Shown in pieces: positions 8,197 through 16,726 of a stretch of 64,000 nucleotides of DNA. A program made the translations under genes and the position numbers. Positions within the stretch are counted from its first letter, which is position 1, and each line of letters begins with the position of its first letter. The notes under the pieces were generated by a model. The model saw only the letters and a list, made by a program, of their open reading frames with translations, was not told the DNA's origin and did not search any database. This DNA comes from Achromobacter agilis (GTDB taxonomy: Bacteria; Pseudomonadota; Gammaproteobacteria; Burkholderiales; Burkholderiaceae_B): NCBI RefSeq assembly GCF_900496965.1, contig NZ_UFQB01000018.1, positions 62,001 to 126,000 on the forward strand, given 5' to 3'.

Positions 8197-8867
8197 GCGG
8201 GGCGCGATTCCAGCACGTAGCCCATGCCGCGCACCGTATGCAGCAGTTTGGTGTCGTAGGGGTCGTCCAGCTTGCCGCGCAGGCGCCGCACCGCGACGTC
8301 GATCACGTTGGTGTCGCTGTCGAAGTTCATGTCCCAGACCTGTTCCGCCAGCGTTGTGCGCGACAGCACCTGGCCCTGGCGGCGCAGCAGCAGGGCCAGC
8401 AGGCTGAATTCCTTGGCGGTCAGGTCCAGCCGCCGCCCGGCGCGCTGGGCGCGGCGCCGCGTCAGGTCGAGTTCGAGGTCGGCCAGCCGCAGCACGGTGG
8501 GCTCCTGCATGCGCCCGCGCCGCAGCAAGGCCTGCACGCGCGCCAGCAGCTCGGAGAAGGCGAAGGGCTTTACGAGGTAATCGTCGGCGCCGCCTTCCAG
8601 GCCGCGCACGCGGTCTTCCACGGCGTCGCGCGCCGTCAGCATGAGGATGGGGGTGTTCTTTTGCGCGCGCACGGAGGCCAGGATGCCGAATCCGTCCACG
8701 CCGGGCAGCATCACGTCCAGCACGATCAGGTCGTAGGCGCCTTCGAGCGCCAGGTGCAGGCCGTCCACGCCATCGCGGGCGAGGTCCACGACGTGGCTTT
8801 GCTCCGACAGCCCCTTCTTGAGGTAGTCGGCCAGTTTGGGTTCGTCTTCGATGACCAGGATGCGCAT
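8193..8867 (-). CDS. copR: Copper-type response regulator, OmpR family (CopR/CusR)
   Basis: This 224-residue regulator has a receiver domain with the acidic pair E7/D8, phospho-acceptor Asp51 in VLDVMLPG, and a conserved Lys in the VKPF motif. The C-terminal winged-helix DNA-binding domain (about 128-222) includes the typical VRRLRGKLD recognition helix. It overlaps copS by 4 bases. The perfect inverted repeat at 6789-6816 is the likely target. I see no second copy of that repeat in front of copR itself, so copRS may be driven differently from the resistance genes. Confidence 0.92.
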   Translation of the reverse strand: MRILVIEDEPKLADYLKKGLSEQSHVVDLARDGVDGLHLALEGAYDLIVLDVMLPGVDGFGILASVRAQKNTPILMLTARDAVEDRVRGLEGGADDYLVKPFAFSELLARVQALLRRGRMQEPTVLRLADLELDLTRRRAQRAGRRLDLTAKEFSLLALLLRRQGQVLSRTTLAEQVWDMNFDSDTNVIDVAVRRLRGKLDDPYDTKLLHTVRGMGYVLESRPA

Positions 8868-8880
8868 GGCCGAAAATTTA

Positions 8881-8910
8881 CCATCCGTGCCGCGCTTGCG
8901 GCACGGATGG
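8881..8910 (-). terminator. 12-bp perfect hairpin after phoR
   Basis: CCATCCGTGCCG and CGGCACGGATGG form a perfect 12-bp stem with a 6-base loop, 12 bases past the phoR stop. On the minus strand it is followed by TAAATTTT, so it can act as an intrinsic terminator separating phoBR from copRS. The copR start is only 13 bases beyond the stem, which leaves little room for a separate copR promoter outside this element. Confidence 0.7.
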
Positions 8911-8922
8911 GCGCATGGGCGG

Positions 8923-10230
8923 TCAGTTCGCGGCGTCGACGGCGATGCGGTCGGGCGGGAAGCGCAAAGCGAATACGCTGCCCTTGCCCTGCTCGCTGGT
9001 GATCAGCAATTCGGCGTCATGGCGCATGGCGATGTGCTTGGTGATCGCCAGGCCCAGGCCGGTGCCTCCCACGGCGCGCGAACGGCCGCGGTCCACGCGG
9101 TAGAAGCGTTCGGTCAGGCGGGGCAGATGGCGGGCCGGGATGCCGATACCGGTGTCCTGCACGCTGTAGCGCGCGCCGCCGTCCTCGTCGCGTTCCCAGC
9201 GCACGGTGATGGTGCCGCCGTCGGGCGTGTAGCGCACGGCATTGGTCAGCAGGTTGGATAGGGCCGACGCCAGCTCGGTTTCGGCGCCCAGCACGTCCAG
9301 GGATTCATCGATGTGCCATTCCAGCACGTGGCGGCCGCCCGACAGCGCCTCGATCTGCTGGCGGGCCTTCTGCAGCAGGGCGCTGATATTGACGGCGCGC
9401 GGGTCGGTGCCCGGCGACGATTCCAGCGTGGAGAGAGTCAGCAGGTCTTCCACGATGGCCTGCATGCGCTGGGCCTGTTCGTGCATCATGTCGACGTACT
9501 GCTCGCGCTGTTCGGCGGGCAGCGCATCCTCGGGCATGTCGCGCAGCGTTTCCAGGAAGCCCGCCAGCACCGTCAGGGGCGTGCGCAGCTCGTGCGACAC
9601 GTTGGCGACGAAATCGCGGCGAGTGGTTTCCAGGCGCTCGATCTGGGTGACGTCGCGGGTGATCAGCAGGCGCTGGTTGCTGGCATAGGCGGTCAACTGC
9701 ATCATCATCAGCCGTTCCTGGCCCTGTTGACCCAGGCGTACCAGGATGGGCTCCGGCCAGGCGGCCCGGTGGGCGTATTCCACGAATTCGGGCGCGCGCA
9801 GCAGGTTCAGCAGGTTGTGGCCGCGGTCCGCCGGCAGGCGCAGGCCCAGGTGCTGGCGCGCCATGCGGTTGCACCAGTCGATCTGGAAATCTTCATTGAG
9901 GGTCACCGCGCCGTCCGGCAGCGCCTGCGCGGCGGCCAGCATGCCATGCATGGTGTTCTGGGTTTCGGCCAGCTCGCGGGCGCGCGCCCGGGTATAACGG
10001 TACAGCGGAGCGAGGATATCGTCCCAGGGGCCGACCGAGGCGGGAGGGGAGGTGTCGGGATTGTTCGCCCAGCGGGAGACGAGGTGCAGCCGCCAGCTGC
10101 GCCAGAGCAGCATGCCGGCCAGCGCGGCGCTGAACAGGATCCAGCCTGCCGGGTCTCCAATGAGCCATTGGGCGACAAGCGCCGCGATCGCCCACAGGGC
10201 GATCAGGAAAAGGGTGCGCAACCAGATCAT
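8923..10230 (-). CDS. phoR: Phosphate-regulon sensor histidine kinase PhoR
   Basis: This 435-residue kinase has two closely spaced N-terminal membrane segments (about 4-45) with almost no periplasmic loop. A PAS domain follows (about 95-195), then His213 in [11 protein letters not shown], and the ATPase domain with a [12 protein letters not shown] glycine box. The absence of a periplasmic sensor plus the cytoplasmic PAS domain is the PhoR signature, since PhoR reads phosphate status through the Pst transporter and PhoU. It follows phoB by 12 bases. Neither pst nor phoU genes are in the window. Confidence 0.94.
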   Translation of the reverse strand: MIWLRTLFLIALWAIAALVAQWLIGDPAGWILFSAALAGMLLWRSWRLHLVSRWANNPDTSPPASVGPWDDILAPLYRYTRARARELAETQNTMHGMLAAAQALPDGAVTLNEDFQIDWCNRMARQHLGLRLPADRGHNLLNLLRAPEFVEYAHRAAWPEPILVRLGQQGQERLMMMQLTAYASNQRLLITRDVTQIERLETTRRDFVANVSHELRTPLTVLAGFLETLRDMPEDALPAEQREQYVDMMHEQAQRMQAIVEDLLTLSTLESSPGTDPRAVNISALLQKARQQIEALSGGRHVLEWHIDESLDVLGAETELASALSNLLTNAVRYTPDGGTITVRWERDEDGGARYSVQDTGIGIPARHLPRLTERFYRVDRGRSRAVGGTGLGLAITKHIAMRHDAELLITSEQGKGSVFALRFPPDRIAVDAAN

Positions 10231-10242
10231 CGTGCGGGAGTT

Positions 10243-10941
10243 TTACCGCGTCGGGAGCTGGGCAGTAAACCGGTAGCCGCTGCCACGGACCGTTTCCACG
10301 TGCGCGTCATGGCCGCTGGGCTCCAGCGCCTTGCGCAGGCGGCGGATGTGGACGTCGACCGTGCGTTCTTCCACGAACACGTGGTCGCCCCAGACCTGGT
10401 CCAGCAACTGAGAACGGGAGAACACGCGCTCGGGGTGGGTCATGAAGAAATGCAGCAGGCGGAATTCGGTGGGGCCGATCTGCAGCGATTGGCTGTTGCC
10501 CGACAGGCGATGCGTCACCGGATCCAGCTTCAGGCCGCCCACGTCGATCACGTCATCGGTGAGCTGGGGCGCGCGGCGGCGCAGTACGGCCTTGATGCGG
10601 GCCATCAGCTCCTTCGGCGAGAACGGCTTGGTAATGTAGTCGTCGGCGCCGGCTTCCAGGCCGTCTACTTTGTCCTGTTCGGAGCCCTTGGCGGTCAGCA
10701 TGATGACCGGGACGGCCCGGGTGCGCTCGTCGTTGCGCAGCTTGCGCGCCATGGCGAGGCCGGACGTGCCGGGCAGCATCCAGTCGAGCAGGATCAGGTC
10801 GGGAAGCTCGGCGCGGATCAGCGTCTGGGCCTGGTCGGCGTCGAAGGCGCGCAGCACCTTGTGCCCGGCGAAGGACAGGTTGACGGCGATCAGTTCCTGG
10901 ATGGCGGGTTCGTCTTCGACGACGAGGATGGTGCTGGACAT
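10243..10941 (-). CDS. phoB: Phosphate-regulon response regulator PhoB
   Basis: This 232-residue OmpR-family regulator has Asp53 (LLDWMLPG) as phospho-acceptor, the conserved Lys in ITKPFSPKE and a C-terminal winged helix with VDVHIRRLRKAL. When phosphorylated by PhoR it binds pho boxes and activates phosphate-starvation genes. It is the first gene of the phoB-phoR unit and is divergent from ubiE. I did not find a convincing pho box in the 161 bases upstream. Confidence 0.95.
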   Translation of the reverse strand: MSSTILVVEDEPAIQELIAVNLSFAGHKVLRAFDADQAQTLIRAELPDLILLDWMLPGTSGLAMARKLRNDERTRAVPVIMLTAKGSEQDKVDGLEAGADDYITKPFSPKELMARIKAVLRRRAPQLTDDVIDVGGLKLDPVTHRLSGNSQSLQIGPTEFRLLHFFMTHPERVFSRSQLLDQVWGDHVFVEERTVDVHIRRLRKALEPSGHDAHVETVRGSGYRFTAQLPTR

Positions 10942-11102
10942 GGCGGATTTGGCACACTTCTGAGCGCCGGCGCGGCGCGAACATTGCGATAGTATGGCCG
11001 CAATATTTCAGGTATGTGACCGCGGCGTGCCGCCCGAGGCGTTCGCGGGCCTCTGCCCGGGGGCCAATAGGCTACCATTGAGCGATATATCGGGAATTCA
11101 CC

Positions 11103-11879
11103 ATGCAAAACCCCTCCGAATCGCAACATTCCGCGGATTCCGCCTCGCCATCCACCCATTTCGGCTTCCAATCGGTGCCGGAAAGCGAAAAAGCCCGCAA
11201 GGTCGCCGAGGTCTTCCATTCGGTCGCCCAGCGCTACGATGTCATGAACGACTTCATGTCGGCGGGCCTGCACCGCGTCTGGAAGGCGTTCACCATCGGC
11301 CGCGCCGCCATCCGCCCGGGCATGAAAGTGCTGGACATCGCCGGCGGCACGGGCGACCTGGCCCGCGCCTTCGCCAAGCGGGCCGGCCCCACGGGCGAGG
11401 TCTGGCTGACCGACATCAATGATTCCATGCTGCGCGTGGGCCGCGACCGCCTGACCGACGCCGGCCTGCTGGTTCCGGCCGCGGTGTGCGACGCCGAGCG
11501 GCTGCCTTTTCCCTCCGCTTACTTCGATCGCGTCAGCGTGGCCTTCGGCCTGCGCAACATGACGCACAAGGACCGCGCTCTGGCGGAAATGACCCGGGTG
11601 CTGAAGCCGGGCGGCAAGCTGCTGGTGCTGGAATTCTCCCGCGTCGCCAAGCCGCTCGCGCCGGCCTACGACTGGTATTCCTTCAATGTGCTGCCCTGGC
11701 TGGGCAAGAAGATCGCCAAGGACGAGGCCAGCTACCGCTACCTGGCCGAATCGATCCGCATGCACCCCGACCAGGAAACCCTGGCCGACATGCTGCGCAC
11801 GGCCGGTCTGGAACGCGTGCAGTATTTCAACCTGACCGCCGGCATCGCCGCCTTGCACGAAGGCGTGCGGCTGGGCTGA
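11103..11879 (+). CDS. ubiE: Ubiquinone/menaquinone C-methyltransferase UbiE
   Basis: This 258-residue class I SAM-dependent methyltransferase methylates the quinone ring in ubiquinone biosynthesis. The SAM-binding motif [11 protein letters not shown], the acidic motif LTDINDSML, and the UbiE signatures [17 protein letters not shown] and [13 protein letters not shown] are all present, and the length is normal. It starts the cluster ubiE, tim44-like, ubiJ, ubiB. The ATG is preceded by GGGAATTCACC, a moderate ribosome site. Confidence 0.96.
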   Translation: MQNPSESQHSADSASPSTHFGFQSVPESEKARKVAEVFHSVAQRYDVMNDFMSAGLHRVWKAFTIGRAAIRPGMKVLDIAGGTGDLARAFAKRAGPTGEVWLTDINDSMLRVGRDRLTDAGLLVPAAVCDAERLPFPSAYFDRVSVAFGLRNMTHKDRALAEMTRVLKPGGKLLVLEFSRVAKPLAPAYDWYSFNVLPWLGKKIAKDEASYRYLAESIRMHPDQETLADMLRTAGLERVQYFNLTAGIAALHEGVRLG

Positions 11880-12058
11880 ACGCCACCGTTTGCGGGATAT
11901 TTCTCCGCCCCTCGCGGAACTTGTGGGGCGGCGTCTTGTCCGTTATTCTTACGGTATTCAGATTGTTGTAAGAAAAGTCGCGACCATGGCCCTGCGATCC
12001 GCAGGGCTCCCTGCTGCTCGGGGCGGCAGGGGGCGCGAGTACGAGGGAGCAAAAACTC

Positions 12059-13054
12059 ATGTCCAAATTCTGTATCTCGCGGTTTGTCGCCGCGGCGCTC
12101 ATCGCCATCTCCGGTGCGGCACTGGTAACGGCATCGTTCGACGCCGAAGCCCGCCGCGCGGGCGGCGGCAGCAGCATCGGCCGGCAATCCTCCAACGTGA
12201 CCCAGCAGCGCCAGGCCACCACGCCTCCGGCCGCGACCAACAATACGGCGGGCGCCACGGCGGCGCCGGCAGCCGCCGGCGCGGCAACGGCGGGCGCCGC
12301 GGGCGCCGCCGCCAAGAGCGGCGCTTCGCGCTGGCTCGGCCCCATCGCCGGCATCGCCGCCGGCCTGGGCATCGCCGCGCTGCTGTCCAGCATGGGCCTG
12401 TCGGGCGCTTTCGCCGAGTTCCTGTCGTCCGCGCTGCTGATCGGCCTGGTCGTCTTCGCCATCATGTTCATCGTCCGCCGCCTGCGCGGCGCGGCCCCCC
12501 GTACCGCCACACAGGGCGCATTCGGCGGCGCCAATAACGCGTCTGCCGGCCAACAGCAGCAAACGACGTGGCGTGAATCGTTGCAGCCGGCCGCCGCTCC
12601 CGCAGCGGCTCCTGTTGCCGCCGCCGCGCCGGCCGCCGTGCCCCAGGCCGGCGATGACAACAACTGGTTCGTGCCGGGCGACTTCGATACGCCTAACTTC
12701 CTGAAGCAGGCCAAGGAGCAGTTCATCCGCATCCAGGCCATCTGGGACAGCGGCAGCACCGACCGCCTGCGCGAATTCCTGACCGACGACCTGATCATCG
12801 AACTCAAGCCGCAGCTGGCCGAGCGCGGCGCGGCGCCCAACAAGACCGAAGTCGTGCTGTTGAACGCCGAACTGCTGGGCATCGAAACGGTTTCCGACGG
12901 CCACCTGGCCAGCGTGCGCTTCTCCGGCATGCTGCGCGAGGCGCCGGGCACCGAGGCCTTCCGCTTCGAAGAGGTCTGGAACCTCTTCAAGCCGGCGTCC
13001 GGCGGCTGGCTGCTGGCCGGCATCCAGCAGATCCCGGTGGATTACGCCAGCTGA
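12059..13054 (+). CDS. Tim44-domain membrane protein
   Basis: This 331-residue protein has an N-terminal hydrophobic signal or anchor (about 8-28) and an Ala/Gly/Gln-rich linker. Two closely spaced hydrophobic segments follow at about 95-140 (IAGIAAGLGIAALLSSMG and LLIGLVVFAIMFIV), then a C-terminal Tim44-like domain at about 205-331. The bacterial Tim44-domain family is membrane-associated and its function is not established. Its position between ubiE and ubiJ-ubiB suggests a link with membrane-bound quinone synthesis, but this is an inference from neighbours. GGGAG lies 9 bases upstream of the ATG, and an intrinsic terminator follows the gene. Confidence 0.85.
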   Translation: MSKFCISRFVAAALIAISGAALVTASFDAEARRAGGGSSIGRQSSNVTQQRQATTPPAATNNTAGATAAPAAAGAATAGAAGAAAKSGASRWLGPIAGIAAGLGIAALLSSMGLSGAFAEFLSSALLIGLVVFAIMFIVRRLRGAAPRTATQGAFGGANNASAGQQQQTTWRESLQPAAAPAAAPVAAAAPAAVPQAGDDNNWFVPGDFDTPNFLKQAKEQFIRIQAIWDSGSTDRLREFLTDDLIIELKPQLAERGAAPNKTEVVLLNAELLGIETVSDGHLASVRFSGMLREAPGTEAFRFEEVWNLFKPASGGWLLAGIQQIPVDYAS

Positions 13055-13113
13055 GGCTGGCGGCCCGGGCAGAACCGCCCTCCGTTGTGGGTGCCGCAAG
13101 GCATCTGCTTGAA

Positions 13114-13138
13114 CCGGCCCCTCTAGGGGCCGGTTTTT
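13114..13138 (+). terminator. Intrinsic terminator after the Tim44-domain gene
   Basis: A perfect 8-bp stem CCGGCCCC/GGGGCCGG with a TCTA loop is followed directly by TTTTT. This is a textbook Rho-independent terminator. It lies between the tim44-like gene and ubiJ, so ubiJ-ubiB probably have their own promoter within 13139-13236 or depend on readthrough. Confidence 0.9.
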
Positions 13139-13236
13139 CCATGTCCCTGCGCAAAACACGCCCTCATCTAACCCGTTACACTCCCGATTTACCCATTAAT
13201 TCCGGCAACCCGCCCCTTGGGCCGTTGCAGACCGTC

Positions 13237-13875
13237 ATGCTGCCTTTTTCGTTCCTGCCCACTCCTTCGCGGTTGGCTGTTAGCGCGCTCAACGCCCTGT
13301 TGCGGCGCGAGGACTGGGCGCGCGAACGCCTGGCCCGGCATGCCGGCAAGACGGTGCGTTTCGCGCTGGGCGGCTTCAGCCTGGGCCTGACGATCGACAG
13401 CGAAGGGCTGGCAGCGCAGGCCGATCCCGCGGTGGTGCCCGACGTGACCCTGACGGTCGCGCCCGAGAAACTGCCCCTGCCGCGCCTGGGCGCCGATCGC
13501 GACGCGCCCGATTTCGCCGAGGCCACCCACATCTCCGGCGATGCCGCGCTGGCCCAGGTGGTCGCCGACCTGTCCAAGCAGTTGCGCTGGGATCCGGAAG
13601 ACGCGCTGGCCCGCGTGGTGGGCGACATCGCCGCGCTGCGCATCGTGAGCGGCGCCCGCGCTGTGGCCGGCGGCGCGCGCACGGCCGGCCAGCGCCTGGC
13701 CGGGAACGTATCGGAATACCTGTCGGAAGAAAGCGGCGTGCTCGCGGGCAGGCCCGCGCTGGAGCAATGGCGCCTGGATCTGGCCGAGCTGAACGCCCAG
13801 ACCGACGCCCTGGCCCGTTCGGCGGCCGCGCTCCAAACCCGCCTGGCCGCGGCCGGCGCAAAGCGGGGCGCCTGA
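13237..13875 (+). CDS. ubiJ: Ubiquinone biosynthesis accessory factor UbiJ (SCP2 domain)
   Basis: This 212-residue protein starts at the ATG at 13237. Frames further upstream (GTG 13087, ATG 13141) would run through the terminator at 13114-13138 or add a poorly conserved leader. The N-terminal two thirds is an SCP2-type lipid-binding domain (about 15-105). The C-terminus is a predicted coiled coil (QWRLDLAELNAQTDALARS region), as in UbiJ. UbiJ helps assemble the soluble ubiquinone-synthesis complex and binds the lipid intermediates. It lies 3 bases before ubiB, and E. coli has the same ubiE-ubiJ-ubiB order without the Tim44 gene. Confidence 0.85.
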   Translation: MLPFSFLPTPSRLAVSALNALLRREDWARERLARHAGKTVRFALGGFSLGLTIDSEGLAAQADPAVVPDVTLTVAPEKLPLPRLGADRDAPDFAEATHISGDAALAQVVADLSKQLRWDPEDALARVVGDIAALRIVSGARAVAGGARTAGQRLAGNVSEYLSEESGVLAGRPALEQWRLDLAELNAQTDALARSAAALQTRLAAAGAKRGA

Positions 13876-13878
13876 TCC

Positions 13879-15432
13879 ATGTTTCCTCTGCTGCGCCTTG
13901 CCCGCATCGTTCTGGTTTCGCTGCGCTACGGCCTGGACGAGCTTGTGCTTTCCAGCCTGAACCATCCGCTGGCCACCTGCCTGCTGCGCGTCATCCGCCT
14001 GGGCACGCGGCCGCGCAAGCCGCGCGGGCTGCGGCTGCGGCTGGCCCTGGAATCGCTGGGCCCCATTTTCGTGAAGTTCGGCCAGGTGCTGTCCACCCGC
14101 CGCGACCTGATTCCCGCCGACATCGCCAATGAGCTGGCCCTCCTGCAAGACCGCGTGCCGCCGTTCCCTTCGGCACAGGCGGCCGCGTGCATCGAAGCGG
14201 CGCTGGGCGCGCCGCCCGAGAAGCTCTTCGCGCAGTTCGACGTGGATCCGGTGGCGTCGGCATCGATCGCCCAGGTGCACTTCGCCGTGCTGCACGACGG
14301 CCGCGAGGTCGCCGTCAAAGTGCTGCGCCCGGGCATGCTGAGCATCATCGAGAAAGACCTATCGCTCCTGAAGGTGGTGGCGCGCATCATCGAGCGCCTT
14401 GGCGCCGACGGCCGGCGGCTGAAGCCGCGGGAAGTCGTGGCCGAGTTCGACAAGTACCTGCACGACGAACTCGACCTGGTACGCGAGGCGTCCAATTGCA
14501 GCCAGCTGCGCCGCAATTTCGGCCCGGAATCCGGCCGCGGCGACATGCTGATCGTGCCCGAGGTGATCTGGGAATACACAGCCTCCACGGTGTTCACCAT
14601 GCAGCGCATGTATGGCATGCCGGTGGGGCAGGTGGACCGCATGCGCGAGGCGGGCATCGACATCCCGACCCTGGCGCGCACCGGCGTCGAGATCTTCTTT
14701 ACGCAGGTCTTCACCGACGGCTTCTTCCACGCCGACATGCATCCGGGCAATATCTACGTGTCGGACCGCCCCGAAACCCTGGGCAGCTACATCGCCCTGG
14801 ACTTCGGCATCGTGGGCTCGCTGTCGGAGTTCGACAAGAATTACCTGGCGCAGAATTTCCTGGCCTTCTTCCACCGCGACTACCGCCGGGTGGCCCAGCT
14901 GCATATCGAGTCGGGCTGGGTGCCTCCCGATACGCGCGAAGAAGAGCTGGAGGGCGCTGTGCGCGCCGTCTGCGAACCGTACTTTGACCGGCCGCTGTCA
15001 GAGATCTCGCTGGGGCAGGTGCTGCTCCGGCTGTTCCAGACCTCGCGCCGGTTCAATGTGGAGATCCAGCCGCAGTTGGTCCTGTTGCAGAAGACCCTGC
15101 TGAACGTCGAGGGCCTGGGCCGGCAGCTCGATCCGAACCTGGATCTCTGGAAGACCGCGAAACCCTATCTCGAGCGCTGGATGCGCCAGCGCGTCGGGAT
15201 CAAGGGTTTGCGGCAGAGCCTGGAAAAGGAGGCCGCGCAGTGGTCGCAGATGCTGCCTGCCTTGCCCAGGCTGGTCCATGACCACCTCAGCCGCCCCAAT
15301 GTTTCGCCGGCCCTGCTGGCCGAGATGGCGCAGCTGCGGCGGGCGCAGGAGCAGAACAACCGGCTGGTTGCAGCGCTGGTTGGGGTCGTGGCCCTTGCAG
15401 TCGGGGTCGCGATATGGGCATTGACCCGGTAG
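13879..15432 (+). CDS. ubiB: Ubiquinone biosynthesis atypical kinase/ATPase UbiB
   Basis: This 517-residue member of the ABC1/UbiB family carries the invariant KxGQ motif (KFGQ, 66-69), the Ala-rich nucleotide loop (ASIAQVHFA), the catalytic Lys in [17 protein letters not shown] and ALDFGIVG. The C-terminus has a hydrophobic segment (about 493-515) that anchors it in the inner membrane. UbiB is an ATPase needed for ubiquinone synthesis, probably by helping extract lipid precursors from the membrane. It is the last gene of the cluster. Confidence 0.95.
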   Translation: MFPLLRLARIVLVSLRYGLDELVLSSLNHPLATCLLRVIRLGTRPRKPRGLRLRLALESLGPIFVKFGQVLSTRRDLIPADIANELALLQDRVPPFPSAQAAACIEAALGAPPEKLFAQFDVDPVASASIAQVHFAVLHDGREVAVKVLRPGMLSIIEKDLSLLKVVARIIERLGADGRRLKPREVVAEFDKYLHDELDLVREASNCSQLRRNFGPESGRGDMLIVPEVIWEYTASTVFTMQRMYGMPVGQVDRMREAGIDIPTLARTGVEIFFTQVFTDGFFHADMHPGNIYVSDRPETLGSYIALDFGIVGSLSEFDKNYLAQNFLAFFHRDYRRVAQLHIESGWVPPDTREEELEGAVRAVCEPYFDRPLSEISLGQVLLRLFQTSRRFNVEIQPQLVLLQKTLLNVEGLGRQLDPNLDLWKTAKPYLERWMRQRVGIKGLRQSLEKEAAQWSQMLPALPRLVHDHLSRPNVSPALLAEMAQLRRAQEQNNRLVAALVGVVALAVGVAIWALTR

Positions 15433-15612
15433 GCGGCGCAATGATCTAGACGCCTCTTGTCATGTTTCATTCATGAAACGGTCATCATAGCTTCGCGGGA
15501 GACGGCGAAAAATAGCGCTGCGGGGATGGTCGCAGCGCTCGCGCCGATGAGTCGCGCGCGCCATTCATTAATTTTCATAGCCCCATCAGCGGGACGAATA
15601 CAAGGGCAGAAC

Positions 15613-16491
15613 ATGCTTTATCCTGAACTCTTCAAGACCATGGAAGCCGTGCGCTGGAACATGGCGCACGACATTCCCTGGGGCGACTTCGATCGCAGCA
15701 AGCTGTCGGACGAGCAGGCGCACACGATCAAGATGAACGCCATCACCGAATGGGCTGCCCTGCCGGCGACCGAGATGTTCCTGCGCGACAATCGCGGCGA
15801 CAGCGATTTCTGCGCGTTCATGTCGGTGTGGTTCTTCGAAGAACAGAAGCATTCCCTGGTGCTGATCGAATACCTGCGCCGCTTCTGCCCGGACCTGGTG
15901 CCGACCGAAGAAGAACTGCACAACGTGCGCTTCGAGTTCGATACCGCGCCCGAGCTGGAAACGCTGATGCTGCACTTCTGCGGCGAAATCCGCCTGAACC
16001 ACTGGTACCGCCGCGCCGCCGAATGGCACACGGAGCCGGTCATCAAGGCCATCTACAAGACCGTGGCGCAGGACGAGGCCCGCCATGCGGGCGCCTACCT
16101 GCAGTACATGCGCCGGGCCTTGCACGACCGCGGGCAGGACACCAGCGAGCAGGCGCGCCTGGCGTTCTCGAAGATCGGCGTGCTGATGGCCTCGGCCAGC
16201 CGTAGCCAGCAGGCCCTGCACCCGACCAACCTGCACGTGAACAAGGACCTGTTCCCCAACGACACCGTGCAGTCGCGCTTGCCCGAGCCGGGCTGGCTTG
16301 AGCACTGGCTGGACACGCAGATCCGCTTCGACGGCGCCTGGGAACAAAAGGTCGCCACCCGCATCCTGCACATCCTGTCCAAGCTGATGGACCGCAGCTT
16401 CGAAACGGTGAAGGACCTGAACCGCTACCGCAAGGAAATGACGGCCTTGATCGTGCCGAAGGAAAAGGAAATCATTCTGGCGGGAGCGTAA
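15613..16491 (+). CDS. Ferritin-like diiron protein (acyl-ACP desaturase-like)
   Basis: This 292-residue protein starts at the ATG at 15613, which has AAGGGCAG just upstream; an upstream in-frame ATG (15457) would add 52 non-conserved residues. Two ExxH motifs (EEQKH at 76-80 and DEARH at 154-158) plus other Glu residues are the signature of a ferritin-like diiron-carboxylate site. The spacing resembles soluble acyl-ACP desaturases more than ferritin proper, and no ferroxidase cage features are evident. The substrate is unknown; a fatty-acid, hydrocarbon or other oxygen-dependent reaction is possible. It is followed by an intergenic cluster of palindromic repeats. Confidence 0.8.
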   Translation: MLYPELFKTMEAVRWNMAHDIPWGDFDRSKLSDEQAHTIKMNAITEWAALPATEMFLRDNRGDSDFCAFMSVWFFEEQKHSLVLIEYLRRFCPDLVPTEEELHNVRFEFDTAPELETLMLHFCGEIRLNHWYRRAAEWHTEPVIKAIYKTVAQDEARHAGAYLQYMRRALHDRGQDTSEQARLAFSKIGVLMASASRSQQALHPTNLHVNKDLFPNDTVQSRLPEPGWLEHWLDTQIRFDGAWEQKVATRILHILSKLMDRSFETVKDLNRYRKEMTALIVPKEKEIILAGA

Positions 16492-16499
16492 TGCTCCGG

Positions 16500-16700
16500 G
16501 TGTCTGACTGGCCTTCCCCGTGTGTCTGACACTGGCCGCATTTGCACTTCTCCGGGTGTCAGACACCCGTGGAGGTCGGCCTGAGCCTGACGGGTCTCTC
16601 GTAGGGGGTGTCAGACACTGGAGCTGCCTCCTCACAGTGTCTGACACCCCTACGAGCCGGCCTGACGGGTTCAAGACCCTCTGCCTGGGTGTCTGACACC
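16500..16700. repeat. Cluster of six GTGTCNGACAC palindromes
   Basis: Copies of the 11-base near-palindrome GTGTC(T/A)GACAC occur at 16522-16532, 16556-16566, 16608-16618, 16637-16647 and 16689-16699, with a degenerate half copy at 16500-16508. Two copies sit in a larger inverted repeat (16598-16620 with 16635-16656, 22-23 base arms, 14-base loop) that includes flanking CTCGTA/TACGAG. The copies fill most of the space between two rightward genes. The same element recurs at 36651-36866. The function is unknown. Confidence 0.9.
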
Positions 16701-16720
16701 AGAAAGTACGGCTGTACAAT
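16693..16720 (+). promoter_or_regulatory. Candidate promoter inside the last repeat copy, for the heptose adenylyltransferase gene
   Basis: CTGACA (16693-16698, part of the palindrome) and TACAAT (16715-16720) are separated by 16 bases and match sigma-70 hexamers well. A start of transcription 7 bases after the -10 box would fall on or next to the ATG at 16727, giving a leaderless message; no Shine-Dalgarno is visible. This is inferred from sequence only. Confidence 0.45.
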
Positions 16721-16726
16721 TCCGCC

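Noticed and set aside
10942..11102. pho box upstream of phoB
   Set aside because: No pair of CTGTCAT-like direct repeats with 11-base spacing could be found in this stretch.
13087..13236. Longer start for ubiJ (GTG 13087 or ATG 13141)
   Set aside because: The first would translate through the intrinsic terminator after the Tim44 gene. The added residues do not resemble the SCP2 domain start.
16500..16700. Repeat cluster as a CRISPR array
   Set aside because: The repeats are only 11 bases, the spacing is uneven, the orientation is ambiguous because the unit is palindromic, and there are no cas genes.
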